Positions 46,576 to 58,940 of a DNA stretch of 64,000 nucleotides are shown piece by piece. The position numbers and the translations under genes were made by a program. The stretch is from positions 423,115,757 through 423,179,756 of the forward strand of contig NC_081415.1 of assembly GCF_030272615.1 (NCBI RefSeq), given 5' to 3'. The stretch is from Cryptomeria japonica. Its lineage: Eukaryota > Streptophyta > Pinopsida > Cupressales > Cupressaceae. Position 1 is the stretch's first letter; every line of letters begins with the position of its first letter. Under the pieces are notes generated by a model. The model made no database searches. It saw only the letters and a list, made by a program, of their open reading frames with translations, and had not been told where the DNA came from.

Positions 46576-49500
46576 AAAATGGGTCGGCACGTGCAATGAA
46601 GATTTAATTAACCATTGGCGAAATAGGTCTTGGGTACAATGTCGTGTTACTATTTCTGGTGAATAAGGGAGGTGATCTAATACCCACATCCAAGTGATTC
46701 CAGGCGAATATAATAGGCATCCACGTGAAATGATATGTGGTCAATGGCGAATCTGAAATACATTGGACCATTAACATCAAAATTCTGGGCGATTTGGCCA
46801 CCGTGTTGTCCAATACTATTCACCAATTTCAGGAAAATGGAATCGCAAAATTCGCCAAAAGGCCCACTAAAAAACACTCTGACCATTATCATTCATTAAT
46901 TATTGTACTATGTTTTAAATTTTAAATTTATTATATATATATTTTTATGTATATTGAATTACATAAATTATGGTATATATAGTACCCCCTATTCCCTATA
47001 ATCGTCAATTTTTTCAAATGTTGGCCCTAGAAACCCAATCCCTTCTACCAAGAAATGCTAAAAAAACTAACATTAGTAAAATACAAAATACTCAAGAATG
47101 GGCTTTCATAAAGTTTCAATGGAGTATCTAAGCAATAGTGTACAAAAACAACCATATACATCTCTAGGTATATTTTTCTTCCATCTATTTGAGAAAATTA
47201 TGATATTTTGATATTTTCTATGTTGTGTATTATTTAGTCTAATGTTATTATTCGGATTTATTGAGATTAATCCCAATGTTATAGTTCCTCTCAATCATAA
47301 TCATGCTCAATTATTCCAAATTATTGCAGTTATGGTTAAACAAAGATAGAGCTCTAGTAGAGTTTTGTTGCATCTACATTATATAAAGTTGCTCCCAATT
47401 AAGTGAGTTCAACATGGAAGATTCCTAATTAGATCTCAAGGCAATTTTTGTAAATGAGGCTAAAATTGTGTTCACAATTATTTCTAGTAGCAAGCAAAAG
47501 GAGTTATAACATCTTGATTATGGGTTTGATATGCTAGTAATAAATGGATCTACTGGAATGATGAATCCTATTGAAGTAGCTTCTCACTCTAACGAAGGAG
47601 ACTTGAGTTGAAATAGTCGATGCCACACTTTGTATATGAATAAGTTAAAGAAAATTTGAGACAAAGAAACTTGGTCAAACAAATTGTATAAACTAGATTA
47701 AAGAAATCAAACGTAGCCATCTAATGACTAAGCCTTTTGGTAGCATTCTTGTTGTCAAATTTCATGTCAATCTCGAAGTTATCTTTTAGACACAATATTA
47801 GAGTATGATGTTTTTTCATGGTGTAATAACATCATATTGTTATGTCTAAATAGTAACAGTTTACAATGTGAGTTACAACTACTAATGCAACTTTCTCATT
47901 CAACGATTAGCACAAGCTACTCATTCAAGTGTCATCCAATTCTTTTAAACTCCATGCATTCATTCCTTTGACACAAGTAGGTGTCATGACCAATGTATTC
48001 ATGAGATAATCTAACACCTTGAGTTGGGTCTATTGAGAGGGAAACGGCTATCTAGCTCCTAAAATGCACCAAGGCATCATTATCCCTTATACATTATAAT
48101 AGATACTTAGTGCATTCTAGGCGTAAGGCCAATATATAGATGTAAATAAATATTATTTTTATGACAACAAATTAAAAAGTGCTGATTAAAATTTTAATGT
48201 AAAATTCTTTCACAATAAAATAATAATATACTTTATCATTACACACGTCAATAAAATGACTATTAATTTAATTTCCGATAATAAAATATAAATTTTAAGA
48301 AAAAACAATTTCATAAAATCTTTATCATGATAAAAACTAATAAAACTATTAAAAAATACATAAACAAATAACATTTTCAAATTAAATTTGAAAAAACTAT
48401 CAATGTGATCTGGAAAAAATTGTTTATAAATGATTGCCATTATATACCGACCAAATTAAAAATAATAAGTCATTGAACAATAAATATGTTTAAGTACTCT
48501 GTCTTCCCTTTCAAAAAAATAAAAAATAAAAAAATTTAAAATTATTTAATGATTAAAAATCGTGGCGTATTTATTGTTACCAGCTAAATTCAAATCACCC
48601 TCGTCATGGATTGACAGAATGATATATACATTGATGGCATCACTTCTTTATTTATTGATGATAATATTAAACACTTTAAAGGGAGAGAAATTCAAGTGAT
48701 AACAATAATCTAAGAAAATAAATATTAATTGCAGAATATAAATATCATATGAGGATTCGATAGAAGATAGGAAATGGGATCAGATATCATTGTCTGGAAA
48801 TACAGTCCTGCAATTACATTTTAAATTTGACAGCTAATTAATGCTACACAATTATCTGCTCCACAAATTAGGGGAAAGGATTTGGTAGTGGTGCATCTTA
48901 AATTTAAGTATTGGTATGATGTTATGTAGGAACTAAAAATTAGGTTGTCATGTAAGTAAGGATGTGGATAGTTTCAATATTTTATTTTCAATATTGTTCT
49001 AATCTATCGAGTATGCGTATTAGGTGGAATTTTTTACCCCCTACTCATGAACAGCATTTGTCTCTTGTGTATTCACTTTGACTTGTTTTCACCATACATA
49101 TTTGCACACTTTAGTCAGATGCAAATACATTTAATTGGAATGGCTCTGCGCTTAATGCCACATGACTACATTTATAAAGCACACCTTCATACTTGTGCAA
49201 ATCAAATAGAGTGGAGATGTGAAATGATAACACTTTATTATGCATCATTAGGGTTTGCTAAAAACTATTTTCTTTACCAGTTTATTATGCATTAATGAAT
49301 CTTTATGGCATCTCCCCCCTAGAAGAATTTACAACATGTAGCTACCACTTCGTCCATTTCCTTGTGTCTAAGTGAAAGTAACTCATTATTCCATGCATGC
49401 GTAGGTTCTATGTCCCTCAATTCCCTTACTATAGTTATCTCCTTCTTTAAATCTTGGATGAGCTATGGAGACAAAGTTACAAACGAAGAATCAATATGAC

Positions 49501-49970
49501 TCACAAAGTTCTCAAGTAGGTAGTGAGATACACCACTTTATATATCTTTCAACTCCTACTTGATTGCTTTATCATTTTTTTATTTTTTATATCATCATAT
49601 TAAAAGATGGCTTGGAGCTCTACTAGAATTCTTCCATGTGTGGCTTCCCAAAAGACATAGTGGTTACTATAACATGTAATGGTTGTAGATCTACTTCAAG
49701 AAGTACATTAGGTAATGAAGTCACTATTTGTGCATGTTTATTTTGTTGTGCATATGTGAGTTATGGTTGATCTTATTCTAGCTCTCTTTAGAGGAGGTTT
49801 TATAATTAATGCAGCTAATTGAGCAAATTCATCTTGTGAAGTCTTTATTGATTGAATCTCACCTCGTGAATACAATTAATGAAGACTCTTGAGGATAGCC
49901 ACCTTACAAGTAGGGGAACCTTGTAATGGCAAAACCTACAACACAATTGACCCTAGCATGTTGTTTTACA

Positions 49971-49973
<3 letters not shown>
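46576..49973. other. Non-genic stretch
   Basis: The first 300 bp contain more GGCGAA-type words of the hAT right end. Beyond about 46900 it is AT-rich without a gene. Short open frames have no recognisable domain. Confidence 0.5.
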
Positions 49974-50040
<67 letters not shown>

Positions 50041-50054
50041 ACACACACACACAC
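49974..50054. repeat. (CT)n(AC)n compound microsatellite
   Basis: About 31 uninterrupted CT units followed by about nine AC units. Confidence 0.98.
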
Positions 50055-52377
50055 GATGAACCAAGTTCTCGCTAGCAAGATCTTTGAATTGCCCCTAATT
50101 CATCCTATCTTCTAACTACCACTTTCATCCCTTCTATCATATTCTCTATTCTTTGTATATTGCCATTTATCCTAGTAGATTTTACTCCTTTTATAATTTC
50201 TTTGTGCTCTAATTGCTTGGTTAAGAATTCTTCTAATTTGCTTGGTTGGGGTTGATCCTCCTCATTCTTTAATAGTTGTCACATTACATGGTCTACCACA
50301 TCACCCACGTGTACTCTAGTAAACTTTGTTTTAAGTCTTTCTGTTTGCTTGAGCAGGTAACTTCTTTCTTCTATGAACACATCTTCATATCCTTCTCTAG
50401 CCACGTGTTAATACTTTATTTCGTTAAGAAAACACTCTTCTATGTGTTCTAATAAATGTAATGTTCATCCACCAAAAAATTATGTGATGCTTCCAATAGA
50501 AACATTCATTGTGCAATACCAATTTCTCATTACTCGGAATTTTGATCATCAAGAAAACTAGTATTTGCTCAATTTTATATAAAATAAAATCTAATACCTT
50601 TTAATTTACTTAAAAAGATTCTAAACTTATAAAACAATAACTTTCTCTACAATTCAAACCTTGAAAAAAGACATTACATTGTCTTAACTACAAGAAGGAT
50701 CTAAGAAATAAATATACTATATGATCAATTTAAATTATGTTCATTAATTTGTAAAGCCTAAAAAAGACATTACATAACTTTCAAGTAACAAAGAATCTAG
50801 ATAATAAATATACTAAATAATCAATTTAAATTGTGTTGTTGGTTTGTATTAACTTTGATGTTAATGTTATCTTATTTAAAGAGATGACATCTTTCAAAGA
50901 CAAAAAGATATTAATGTCCCAAAAAGCTAAAAGAGAAGCCAATATGGTAAGATGATGATATTATTAGTGTCAATAGAAAGCTTGGCGGTTGTTAAATGTA
51001 AAAGGCCCATTTTTGATAAAAACAAGCATAACCGTCCAAATAATAGTTCACTATTATCATACCACCTAAAAAATGAATATCCACTGTTAACATTCTATAT
51101 TAGCAAAAATAAATCAACATCATTAAAGAATTTAAAAATTTTAAAAACAAAATTCAACATCATAAAGATTAAATATTAACATGTAGGAGCCGTACAAGAT
51201 GACATGTGCCAACGCTCTTATTCATGGCTACCACACTCAACTGGGCCAAATAAAATAATATAAAAACTAGTAAGTTGCAGACTTTTGATAAGCAGTTGTA
51301 TTATTATAGTATTTAACTATTGAAAACTCTGGGCATAATGATTTTATATACCCAGCCTGTACAAATAATTGCAGTGTTTGGTAAAGTCCTCTCCCCACAT
51401 GGAGTTTTTAAAGGTGTTCCTCAATTATTGTCAGTTGTTTGACAAAATAACAACTTGAAAAGCAAGCGAAAAAATGGGCAAAAGGATTTTTACTTTGGAC
51501 AATCAGTCATCTCGTGAATCGAACCTTCCCCTGATCCTCCGGCCTCAAGAAAGATTTAGCAGTTGATGACTTGAGCCACAGGTTTTGACAGAGAGGCCCT
51601 GAGCTAAAAGCATAAAAAACAGAGGAAAGTCAAAACATGCAAGTATGAACACAACTGAGACACAGTGAATGAAAACTTGCGTCCTAGGCTGAGATGAGTC
51701 CTAACTTAGCATGGCGGTGGTGGTTCGGAAGTGCCCTGATACAGACTCGCTGTTGCAGTAGTGATTAATGTGGCATGTTGGGATATTGTTGGTGGGTCAT
51801 GAGATCTGACAGGCGCTATTAATGGTGACAGGTAGCAAACATATCCAACTTGTCATTGTTTCCTTTTTAGGTGTTGCCTATCTATCGCGGTATTGATTAT
51901 CCTTTTGGAAATGGGTCCCGGCTCTTGTTTTTTAAATACCATGGGTTTGCTTGGGCTTATAAGGAGCTTGGATTTGCAACTTAGAAGGAGATGCACTGAA
52001 TTGGGTAATGTTGATAAGAACTCTCTCAGATTTGGAGTCAGTAATTACTGAAAGCAGCATTAATTGCTGAAAGCAACATTAATTGGATGGAACATGGATT
52101 ATCTGTCATGCCATAGAAGTTTATGGAAAAGTGTCTTTGACAAATGCTTATGAGCAGGACAAGCACCCTTTGAGACGATGCCTTTATTCTGGATAATTGG
52201 GATTAACTTTTTGGCTAAGAATGCCCAATTTTCTCAGCCCGGTCTTATATGACAAAATCATGCTTTTTTTAATATTGAACAATGTTTTTGACCTCTGTAA
52301 GCAGTGTGAGGTCATCCTACAAACTCGTATTGAAATCTTGATTAAAATGCTGAAAATGGGGGTTGGCATCCGACGAT
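50055..52377. other. Non-genic stretch, upstream of the receptor kinase
   Basis: No ORF of note. 51930-52020 has TATA-like words (TTTTTTAAATACC, CTTATAAGG) that could serve the kinase gene if it has a long 5' UTR with an intron. This is unproven. Confidence 0.4.
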
Positions 52378-52683
52378 GGCCCAGACCAGGTCAAACTCCA
52401 GTTGGACTTATTGTGATTTTAAATTATAAGCTGAAAACAAGGCTCGGTAATGGGAAATGGCTCATTAGTCAAAATTCTGTCCCGGGTTTATAATTTTAAA
52501 CCGCATCATACATTTAAGAGTTAGAGTGGTTGACAAATGTAATCCTTAGACGGTTTTTTAATTTGTGGTTCGGCCAGACCAAGTCAAACTCCATTTGGGA
52601 CAATGGATTTTAAATTTTATGCTAAACATAGGCTTTGGTAATGGTGATGAATTGCCCATGATTCTGTCCAAGTGTTATATCTT
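52378..52683. repeat. Diverged direct duplication upstream of the receptor kinase
   Basis: The block CAGACCAGGTCAAACTCCAG..GGTAATG..ATTCTGTCC (about 52380-52500) recurs as CAGACCAAGTCAAACTCCAT..GGTAATG..ATTCTGTCC (about 52575-52683), offset about 192 bp. Confidence 0.7.
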
Positions 52684-53283
52684 ACATCGGCCTAAACAGA
52701 GACTTATCTAGACAAAAATTGTAAACTGGTGATTAAATTTGCACATGACAGATTGAAGAATTTTGGTTAATGGATTGGCAGGTTTTGGAGCAGAGAGCTT
52801 GATATCTATCTCCAAAATTGAGTGCCGTCTTTTGTTTGGGCAACATATCTCTGGACTAAATTAGCAGCTTACTGGTTTAGGTATCCTAGGTGTTTGTAAT
52901 TTTTTTTGGCAATCGTGAGGAGATTTCTGTGCAATAACTTTTTGGTTTGGGGATCTTATTTGTAGCATGGTTTGGAAAGTTTGATGAATTCTGCTTATGT
53001 CTCCCCACGAAAGAAATATCCTTTACCACTAGATGGTTGTAATTTTCAAAGCCACGTGAATTCTACTGAGCCATTAAGATCTTAAAAGCTTACACTAGGG
53101 TTCGATACTGTATTAGGACATATTCAATGCATTGTAACTGTTGGGAATTGACTTCACCATGCTTGGAATTAAGAGAGTCATATTTGCTATAGAGTCTTGT
53201 ATTGAAGAAATCATCAGCCTAGCATATCTAGTTGAGAAGGGTAAGGTTTGGTTTTATTTTCAGCCTCCCTGCTGGTGGTCCAT

Positions 53284-55779
53284 ATGACTAGGTCCCGAGC
53301 TTTACCTTGTCTCCAATGGCAGCCTTTCAAAGTGAACGTTGTATTTGTAGCACTGATTCTCTCGGTCCTTCAAAGATGTGTTTCTGCAGCTCCACGTGTT
53401 GGGCCAGTGCAGCCTGTGTTTCTCGGAAATCAAATGACTTGGATTGACTATGGTGGCAATGCCCTTTATTCAGTAAACAAGACATTTGTACTTGGAATAT
53501 TCGCTCCAACACCAGATGTAGCAGCCTTCTTTCTGTCAATAAAGAATGGAAATAGTGGTATGATTGTCTGGACTGCCAATAGGGACACCCCAATATCATC
53601 TAATGATCAATTTCTGTTCTCAGAAGATGGCAACGCATCCTTGACTAAAGATGGTACTGTTATATGGTCCACCCAAACAGGAGGCAAGGGTGTTGGGATA
53701 ATGGAGCTGCAAGAATCTGGTAATTTGGTTTTGTTGGATAATTCCTCAAACATCATTTGGCAGAGTTTTGACCACCCAACAGATACTCTTCTCTCCAATC
53801 AGAGTCTCAAAGTTGGGATGAAGCTGGTAAGCAACTCTAGCGCACAGAATCTCTCTTCTGGTCATTATATCCTAGAGATGCAGGCAGGCAATCTGGTACT
53901 GTACACTGATTATAATCCTCCTCAGATTTACTGGACTATGGAGGCTGACAGCCGGAAAACAATTACGTTGGATGGCTCCCCTGTGATGGCAACTTTAACC
54001 GATAGATATTTGGGTATGTATGATGAAGAGAAAAATTTACTAAGCCAATTTATCTTCTCAAGCTTTCCAGATGAAGCAGGATTTCGTGCAGCTGTATTAG
54101 GTCAAGGGGGAGCTTTAACATTTGAAATCATTGAAACAGAAGGTCCAACCATTCTAGATCAGACAGTGATCCCGGCAGATAATTGTCAATTGCCTAGTGC
54201 ATGTGCGTCTTACTTTGTCTGCCAAAGTAATGGGCAATGCCAATGTCCTCGTCTCTTGAATTCTATCTACGGATCTTCATGTGCCCCAGCACCTTTGCCA
54301 CTTTGTGGTAGCTCTAATGACCCCGTAAGTTTTTATAAACTAGGAGATGATTTGAATTACTTTGCAAATGAGTTTGTTAGCCCTTTAAAAATGTCTCAGT
54401 TGGGGGATTGCCAAAAAGCCTGCAACAATAACTGCTCTTGCAGTGTTTTTTTCTTTCAAAAAAGTTCAGGTAATTGTTACCTTTTCAACCAAATAGGGAA
54501 TCTCAAGACCTCCACAGATGATTCCACTGCATTTGTTGCATACTTCAAAGGTCTTGGCAACTTAACAAACGGCACGAGTTCAGGATCAGGCAAAGGCAAT
54601 GCAAACCATTTTATCTTCATTGTAATCATTGCAGTGGTAACTGTAATTGTAGTTATTGGGATTGTCTATATTGGATACCGGTTTTTTAGGAAGAAGGAAG
54701 CACCTGATACGCTGAATGAATCATCAGATGATGAGAGATTCTTAAACAACATACCTGGCCTGCCAACCAGGTTCTCCTATAGGCAGCTCCAAGATGCCAC
54801 CGATAATTTTAGCAAGAGGCTTGGGAAAGGGGGTTTTGGGTCAGTTTATGAGGGTACACTACCAGATGGTAGCATAGTGGCTGTGAAAAAGTTGGAGGGT
54901 ATTGGGCAAGGCAAGAAAGAATTCCATGCAGAGGTAGCTACCATTGGCAGCATACATCATGTTCACCTTGTTAGACTCCGAGGGTTTTGTGCAGAGGGCT
55001 TGCACCGACTACTGGTCTATGAATTCATGGCCAATAGGTCTCTTGACAGATTCCTATTCAGAAACAAGAAGCAAGAGGTTATCTTGGATTGGGACAGAAG
55101 ATACAATATTGCGCTTGGAACCGCCAAAGGATTGGCTTATCTGCATGAAGATTGTAGTGTGAGAATAATTCACTGTGACATAAAGCCAGAAAATATTCTT
55201 TTAGATGATAACTATGTAGCTAAGGTGTCAGACTTTGGGCTTGCAAAACTTATGACCAGAGAACAGAGCCATGTCTTTACGACCTTAAGGGGTACTCGAG
55301 GCTATCTTGCTCCAGAGTGGCTTACCACCTTCGCTATTTCTGAGAAGAGTGATGTATACAGCTTTGGCATGGTTCTACTAGAAATTATTGGTGGAAGGAA
55401 GAATTTTAATCCCGAAGAAGCTTCTGAAAAAGCTTATTTTCCAGCTTATGCTTTCAAGCAGATAGAAGAACAAAAACTGGAAAATTTACTTGATCCAGAG
55501 CTTGACTATGAGCCTTCTGATGAAAGGCTATCAAGGGCAGTCAAAGCTGCCTTATGGTGTATTCAAGAAGATTTTTCTTTAAGGCCATCTATGGGAAAAG
55601 TGGTACAAATGCTCGAGGGTCTCATGTATATACCTCAGCCACCAGTTTCTTACCAAACTGGTTTCCGCATACATAACAGCTTGCTGAAATCTACCAGTGA
55701 AGAGGGGACCTCTTCCAATCCTTCTGATTATAACAGCCAGGACATGCTATCAGCAGTCCGCCTCTCTGGACCAAGGTAA
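53284..55779 (+). CDS. G-type lectin S-receptor-like Ser/Thr kinase (SD2-5-like)
   Basis: A plasma-membrane receptor kinase of 831 residues in one exon, probably the only functional gene here. The ATG at 53284 is chosen because the frame upstream opens only from a TTG, and a splice-acceptor-like TTTTATTTTCAG ends at 53262, suggesting a 5' UTR intron. Order: signal peptide (about residues 18-36), bulb-type lectin domain (about 50-205, WTANRDTP, WQSFDHPTDTLL), Cys-rich EGF-like piece (CQCP), PAN/apple domain (about 340-430), membrane span (about 442-467) and kinase. G514-x-G-x-x-G, K535, HCD 630-632, DFG 650-652 and APE 676-678 are present. HCD in place of HRD makes it a non-RD kinase, common in immune-type receptors. 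The C-terminal LSGPR resembles the Arabidopsis SD2-5 end as I recall it. The ligand is unknown. Confidence 0.93.
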   Translation: MTRSRALPCLQWQPFKVNVVFVALILSVLQRCVSAAPRVGPVQPVFLGNQMTWIDYGGNALYSVNKTFVLGIFAPTPDVAAFFLSIKNGNSGMIVWTANRDTPISSNDQFLFSEDGNASLTKDGTVIWSTQTGGKGVGIMELQESGNLVLLDNSSNIIWQSFDHPTDTLLSNQSLKVGMKLVSNSSAQNLSSGHYILEMQAGNLVLYTDYNPPQIYWTMEADSRKTITLDGSPVMATLTDRYLGMYDEEKNLLSQFIFSSFPDEAGFRAAVLGQGGALTFEIIETEGPTILDQTVIPADNCQLPSACASYFVCQSNGQCQCPRLLNSIYGSSCAPAPLPLCGSSNDPVSFYKLGDDLNYFANEFVSPLKMSQLGDCQKACNNNCSCSVFFFQKSSGNCYLFNQIGNLKTSTDDSTAFVAYFKGLGNLTNGTSSGSGKGNANHFIFIVIIAVVTVIVVIGIVYIGYRFFRKKEAPDTLNESSDDERFLNNIPGLPTRFSYRQLQDATDNFSKRLGKGGFGSVYEGTLPDGSIVAVKKLEGIGQGKKEFHAEVATIGSIHHVHLVRLRGFCAEGLHRLLVYEFMANRSLDRFLFRNKKQEVILDWDRRYNIALGTAKGLAYLHEDCSVRIIHCDIKPENILLDDNYVAKVSDFGLAKLMTREQSHVFTTLRGTRGYLAPEWLTTFAISEKSDVYSFGMVLLEIIGGRKNFNPEEASEKAYFPAYAFKQIEEQKLENLLDPELDYEPSDERLSRAVKAALWCIQEDFSLRPSMGKVVQMLEGLMYIPQPPVSYQTGFRIHNSLLKSTSEEGTSSNPSDYNSQDMLSAVRLSGPR

Positions 55780-58452
55780 GTCTTGTCATTTTTAAGATTC
55801 TCTACAAAGTTTTTGAAGTCCTTTTACTAAAGAGAATATGAAAGCACATTGGCTGTAGCAGAACTAAGGGATCTTGAGCTGATAAAAAACAAAGACTGGG
55901 ATGTTTTCCTTGTCATTATGTATGAATCTATCCAGGCATGTGCCCATGTATGACCATACAAATGGTCTGTATATTATCTTCTGACCGATCTATAGAGCAT
56001 GATGTCTATAAAAGAGAGTTGCAAACTTTACACACTAGAGCATCCATTTTTGCTTCTTTCACAATAGTCATATTGAGATTTTTTGTCAGTGTTTTATTTT
56101 GTATACAAGGAGCGTCAATTCAGATCCAATTGGCTCTTTATAGTCTGGTTGGTCTAAATGTGAAAATATGTTACAGCAAATATGCTGAGCTTTGCACAAA
56201 CTAGGTGATTCCATGCCTTATCGATGATAAGAAGACATATTACAGTCAGCCATAACCTTTTTTGTTGGATTGGGAAGTCTGGATTTTGCATTTGGCTTCT
56301 ATAAATATCCTAGTCTCGTTGGGTTTAGAGGTCTTCAAATTTACAATTCATTATCATGTATTGACAAAAGTTCCTTTCAAACTTAATGAGTCCAATCCAC
56401 AGAAAGAGTAATATGGGAACTGCAGATGAATCTGTATTAGGCTATTAGCTTGTGTTTCGATCTTACTGTGCTTTCCAAGGTCATGGCCATGTGTTTAAGC
56501 TTCTCCATTCCAGTTTGTGCAATAAACAATGTTTACAGAGGATTGAATTTTGGTTTTAATGACAATTGTTAATCTGGCTTTGTTGTAACTTTATAAAACA
56601 AATCAAATCATGGGTTATTGCCATTTCAGTTATTCTGAAGTTTTTGCCCTAATTAAAATTTGATGGCACATGAATCAATGAAAATTCTTAGACACAAAAG
56701 TGAATATTGAGTATCTTATGTCAGCATGCCATCATCTTCTTGTTATTGAGGTGTGTGCAAATGTATTCAATGCCATAGCATCAATCTCGTTTACTGAGCT
56801 GCTTGCAAATCTCAAGGAAACCAAAAGATTCTCCAAGACGAACTGGGTTGAAACATAATAAAAGGTTAACATTGAGTGCCATGATTGAAAGATGTCCATG
56901 TATTAAAATCCCTGTACTTTTGTCCAAGGCATTCTACAATCAACAAAATATAAGGGAAAGAAACAAGCTTACATCGACTTGGATGGGTATTGGCCTCTTC
57001 AGAAATTAGCAGTTCTTTTTCCAAAATCTTGGAAGGATTAAATTAATTTTAGTACTTCATACCTAGTATATGATATGGCTTGGAGAAGATCAGTAAGCAA
57101 ATGCAAAAATTGAAATTCACACATTATGTTTGAGGAGGATGACAGTTTGTGTCCTAGGCGAATCAATTAGGTTATAGAAAATTTAGTATGTGATAAAAAC
57201 AAAGGCCTATGGCAACCAATAACAGGGACTCTCTTGAGGTAATTAATTAAATTAACATATATTTGAATCCGTATTTTCACTAGTAGACCGTGCCTTACAA
57301 ACTGCAATCATACATCAAACTAAACTAATTAGTTTTCATTGTTTGGCTTTGCTCCATTTTGGCAGAAAACCATCCGGTCATTGCTCCAGCTGGTTGACCT
57401 TGCTTATCCACATTTTTCTAGCAATTGCTTTATTTTTCAAATGGTTGGTAATGATTTCGATGGACACTGCTTATGTTTTACTTTGTCAGAGATGCACTGG
57501 ACACTTCTCTAATCATCAACAATTTAGACCAGTATTAAACATTCAGATCTAATTAAATAAAATGAAATGATTTTGCAAGGCAGATTAGCCTCTAGGTAAA
57601 GAGAAGGGTTTAACAAATAAAATGACTAGATGGATGAACAAACTATTCACGGTTAAACATTTACACAAATAATCAGTTGAATTGATCATGCATACGGATT
57701 TAAACTTTGTGTCAGCAACAATTATTTATGAATTTGCTTTCATTGCAAAGACATCTATTTGCATGGAGCTTTTACACCAGCATTGATAATTGTCCCTAGG
57801 CTGATGAAAACTTTTTGCAAATTTTTCAAGTAGATTTTGAAAGGTACATATGCTATGAAGCCAAGTTTAAGTTAGGTGACATCGCGTCAATTAAAAGAGA
57901 ATGGATTTTATGCACATTTGCTGATAATCTATTCGCTGTGATAGGAGAAGGGAATGAGGTGGCGTAATGTAATGGTCGCGAGTGTTTATTTTTTCGATCT
58001 TAGATGCTGCAGCCTGCTATTATGATTTATCTAACTATAAGATTGCCAAGTGTATCACTTTTGGTTATCAAAACAATGTGGATGTAGATAAGATTAGTGT
58101 GAGAATTTTATGGGGTTATGAAGGATGATGCGTAGCAGGTGTGCTTGGCACCTGAACATGATGATCTTATTATGATCAGCAACTTTCAGCAGCAGATAAT
58201 TCGGGTTTTGTATGATAGGGTCAGATGGAAACTAGGGTTTCAACCAGAGACTTACAGGGAAGAGCTTAAAAGTTAATTAGGTTCGAATTTCAACTGTAAT
58301 CAAAATAAAACTGATCAAAAAACAAGAGTATAAATCATCTATAGGCGAATTTAGAAAAGTTGCAGCGAAAGATAGGTCATGCGTTCAAATTGTGACAGTA
58401 CAACAATCAACTGCAACTAATTATAACAAGAAAAGAAATGAAATCTCAAACT
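55780..58452. other. 3' flank of the receptor kinase, no gene seen
   Basis: Includes the presumed 3' UTR. A donor-like AAG/GTAAGT overlaps the stop codon and an acceptor-like CTATCCAG lies at about 55935, so a splice form with a different short C-terminus is possible. AATAAA-like words occur near 56521. The remainder is non-genic. Confidence 0.5.
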
Positions 58453-58918
58453 TGTTACATTCCAAATTTCTTCCCCAATTTTTGTTACCTACATAATTCT
58501 CTGATTTTTTTTTCTAGGCCTCACATATTATTTGTTGGCATGTTAGTTTCACCACCCCAATTGATCAACTGTAGTTTGAATTGCAGTTCTTTGCATGATA
58601 TAAAAATAGGATCTCTAAAAATAGAATGTAGTAGATCTCTAGTTTGTGGAGCTAAAAATAAAAATTAGAATGAAGTTGTTAATTCTATCTGTGTATGTGT
58701 GTTCTTCTATTTTTAGTTGCTCCTCTATTAGTCTAGGATCTCTATATAAAGAGGCAGATTGTAATAAATTTTTTGTCTTTGTTTATTCGATCACTTGACC
58801 CTTGATCATGCGATCAAGAAGTTTTTAATTTTATTTGAATGAATAGAAAGTTTTATTAACTGTTGAACAATAATTTTCGTGTGTTTATTGCTATGTAGCA
58901 ATGTCTTTTTCTTTTACA
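58453..58918 (+). repeat. Probable LTR (about 466 bp) of another retroelement
   Basis: Begins TGTTACATTCC and ends TTTTACA. It has a TATA-like CTATATAAAG near 58741 and is followed within about 10 bp by TGTATCAGAGCC, a tRNA-Met-type primer site. No second LTR is inside the window, so the boundaries are provisional. Confidence 0.6.
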
Positions 58919-58928
58919 TTCTTCATTT

Positions 58929-58940
58929 TGTATCAGAGCC
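58929..58940 (+). other. Primer-binding site candidate
   Basis: TGTATCAGAGCC matches the tRNA-Met complement TGGTATCAGAGCC with one base missing. Confidence 0.6.

Noticed and set aside
51470-51600. Possible tRNA-like segment (TCGAACC word)
   Set aside because: No acceptor stem or cloverleaf could be built around it.
53248-53283. Receptor-kinase start 12 codons upstream
   Set aside because: That start is a TTG, and the segment contains a splice-acceptor-like TTTTATTTTCAG; the first in-frame ATG is at 53284.
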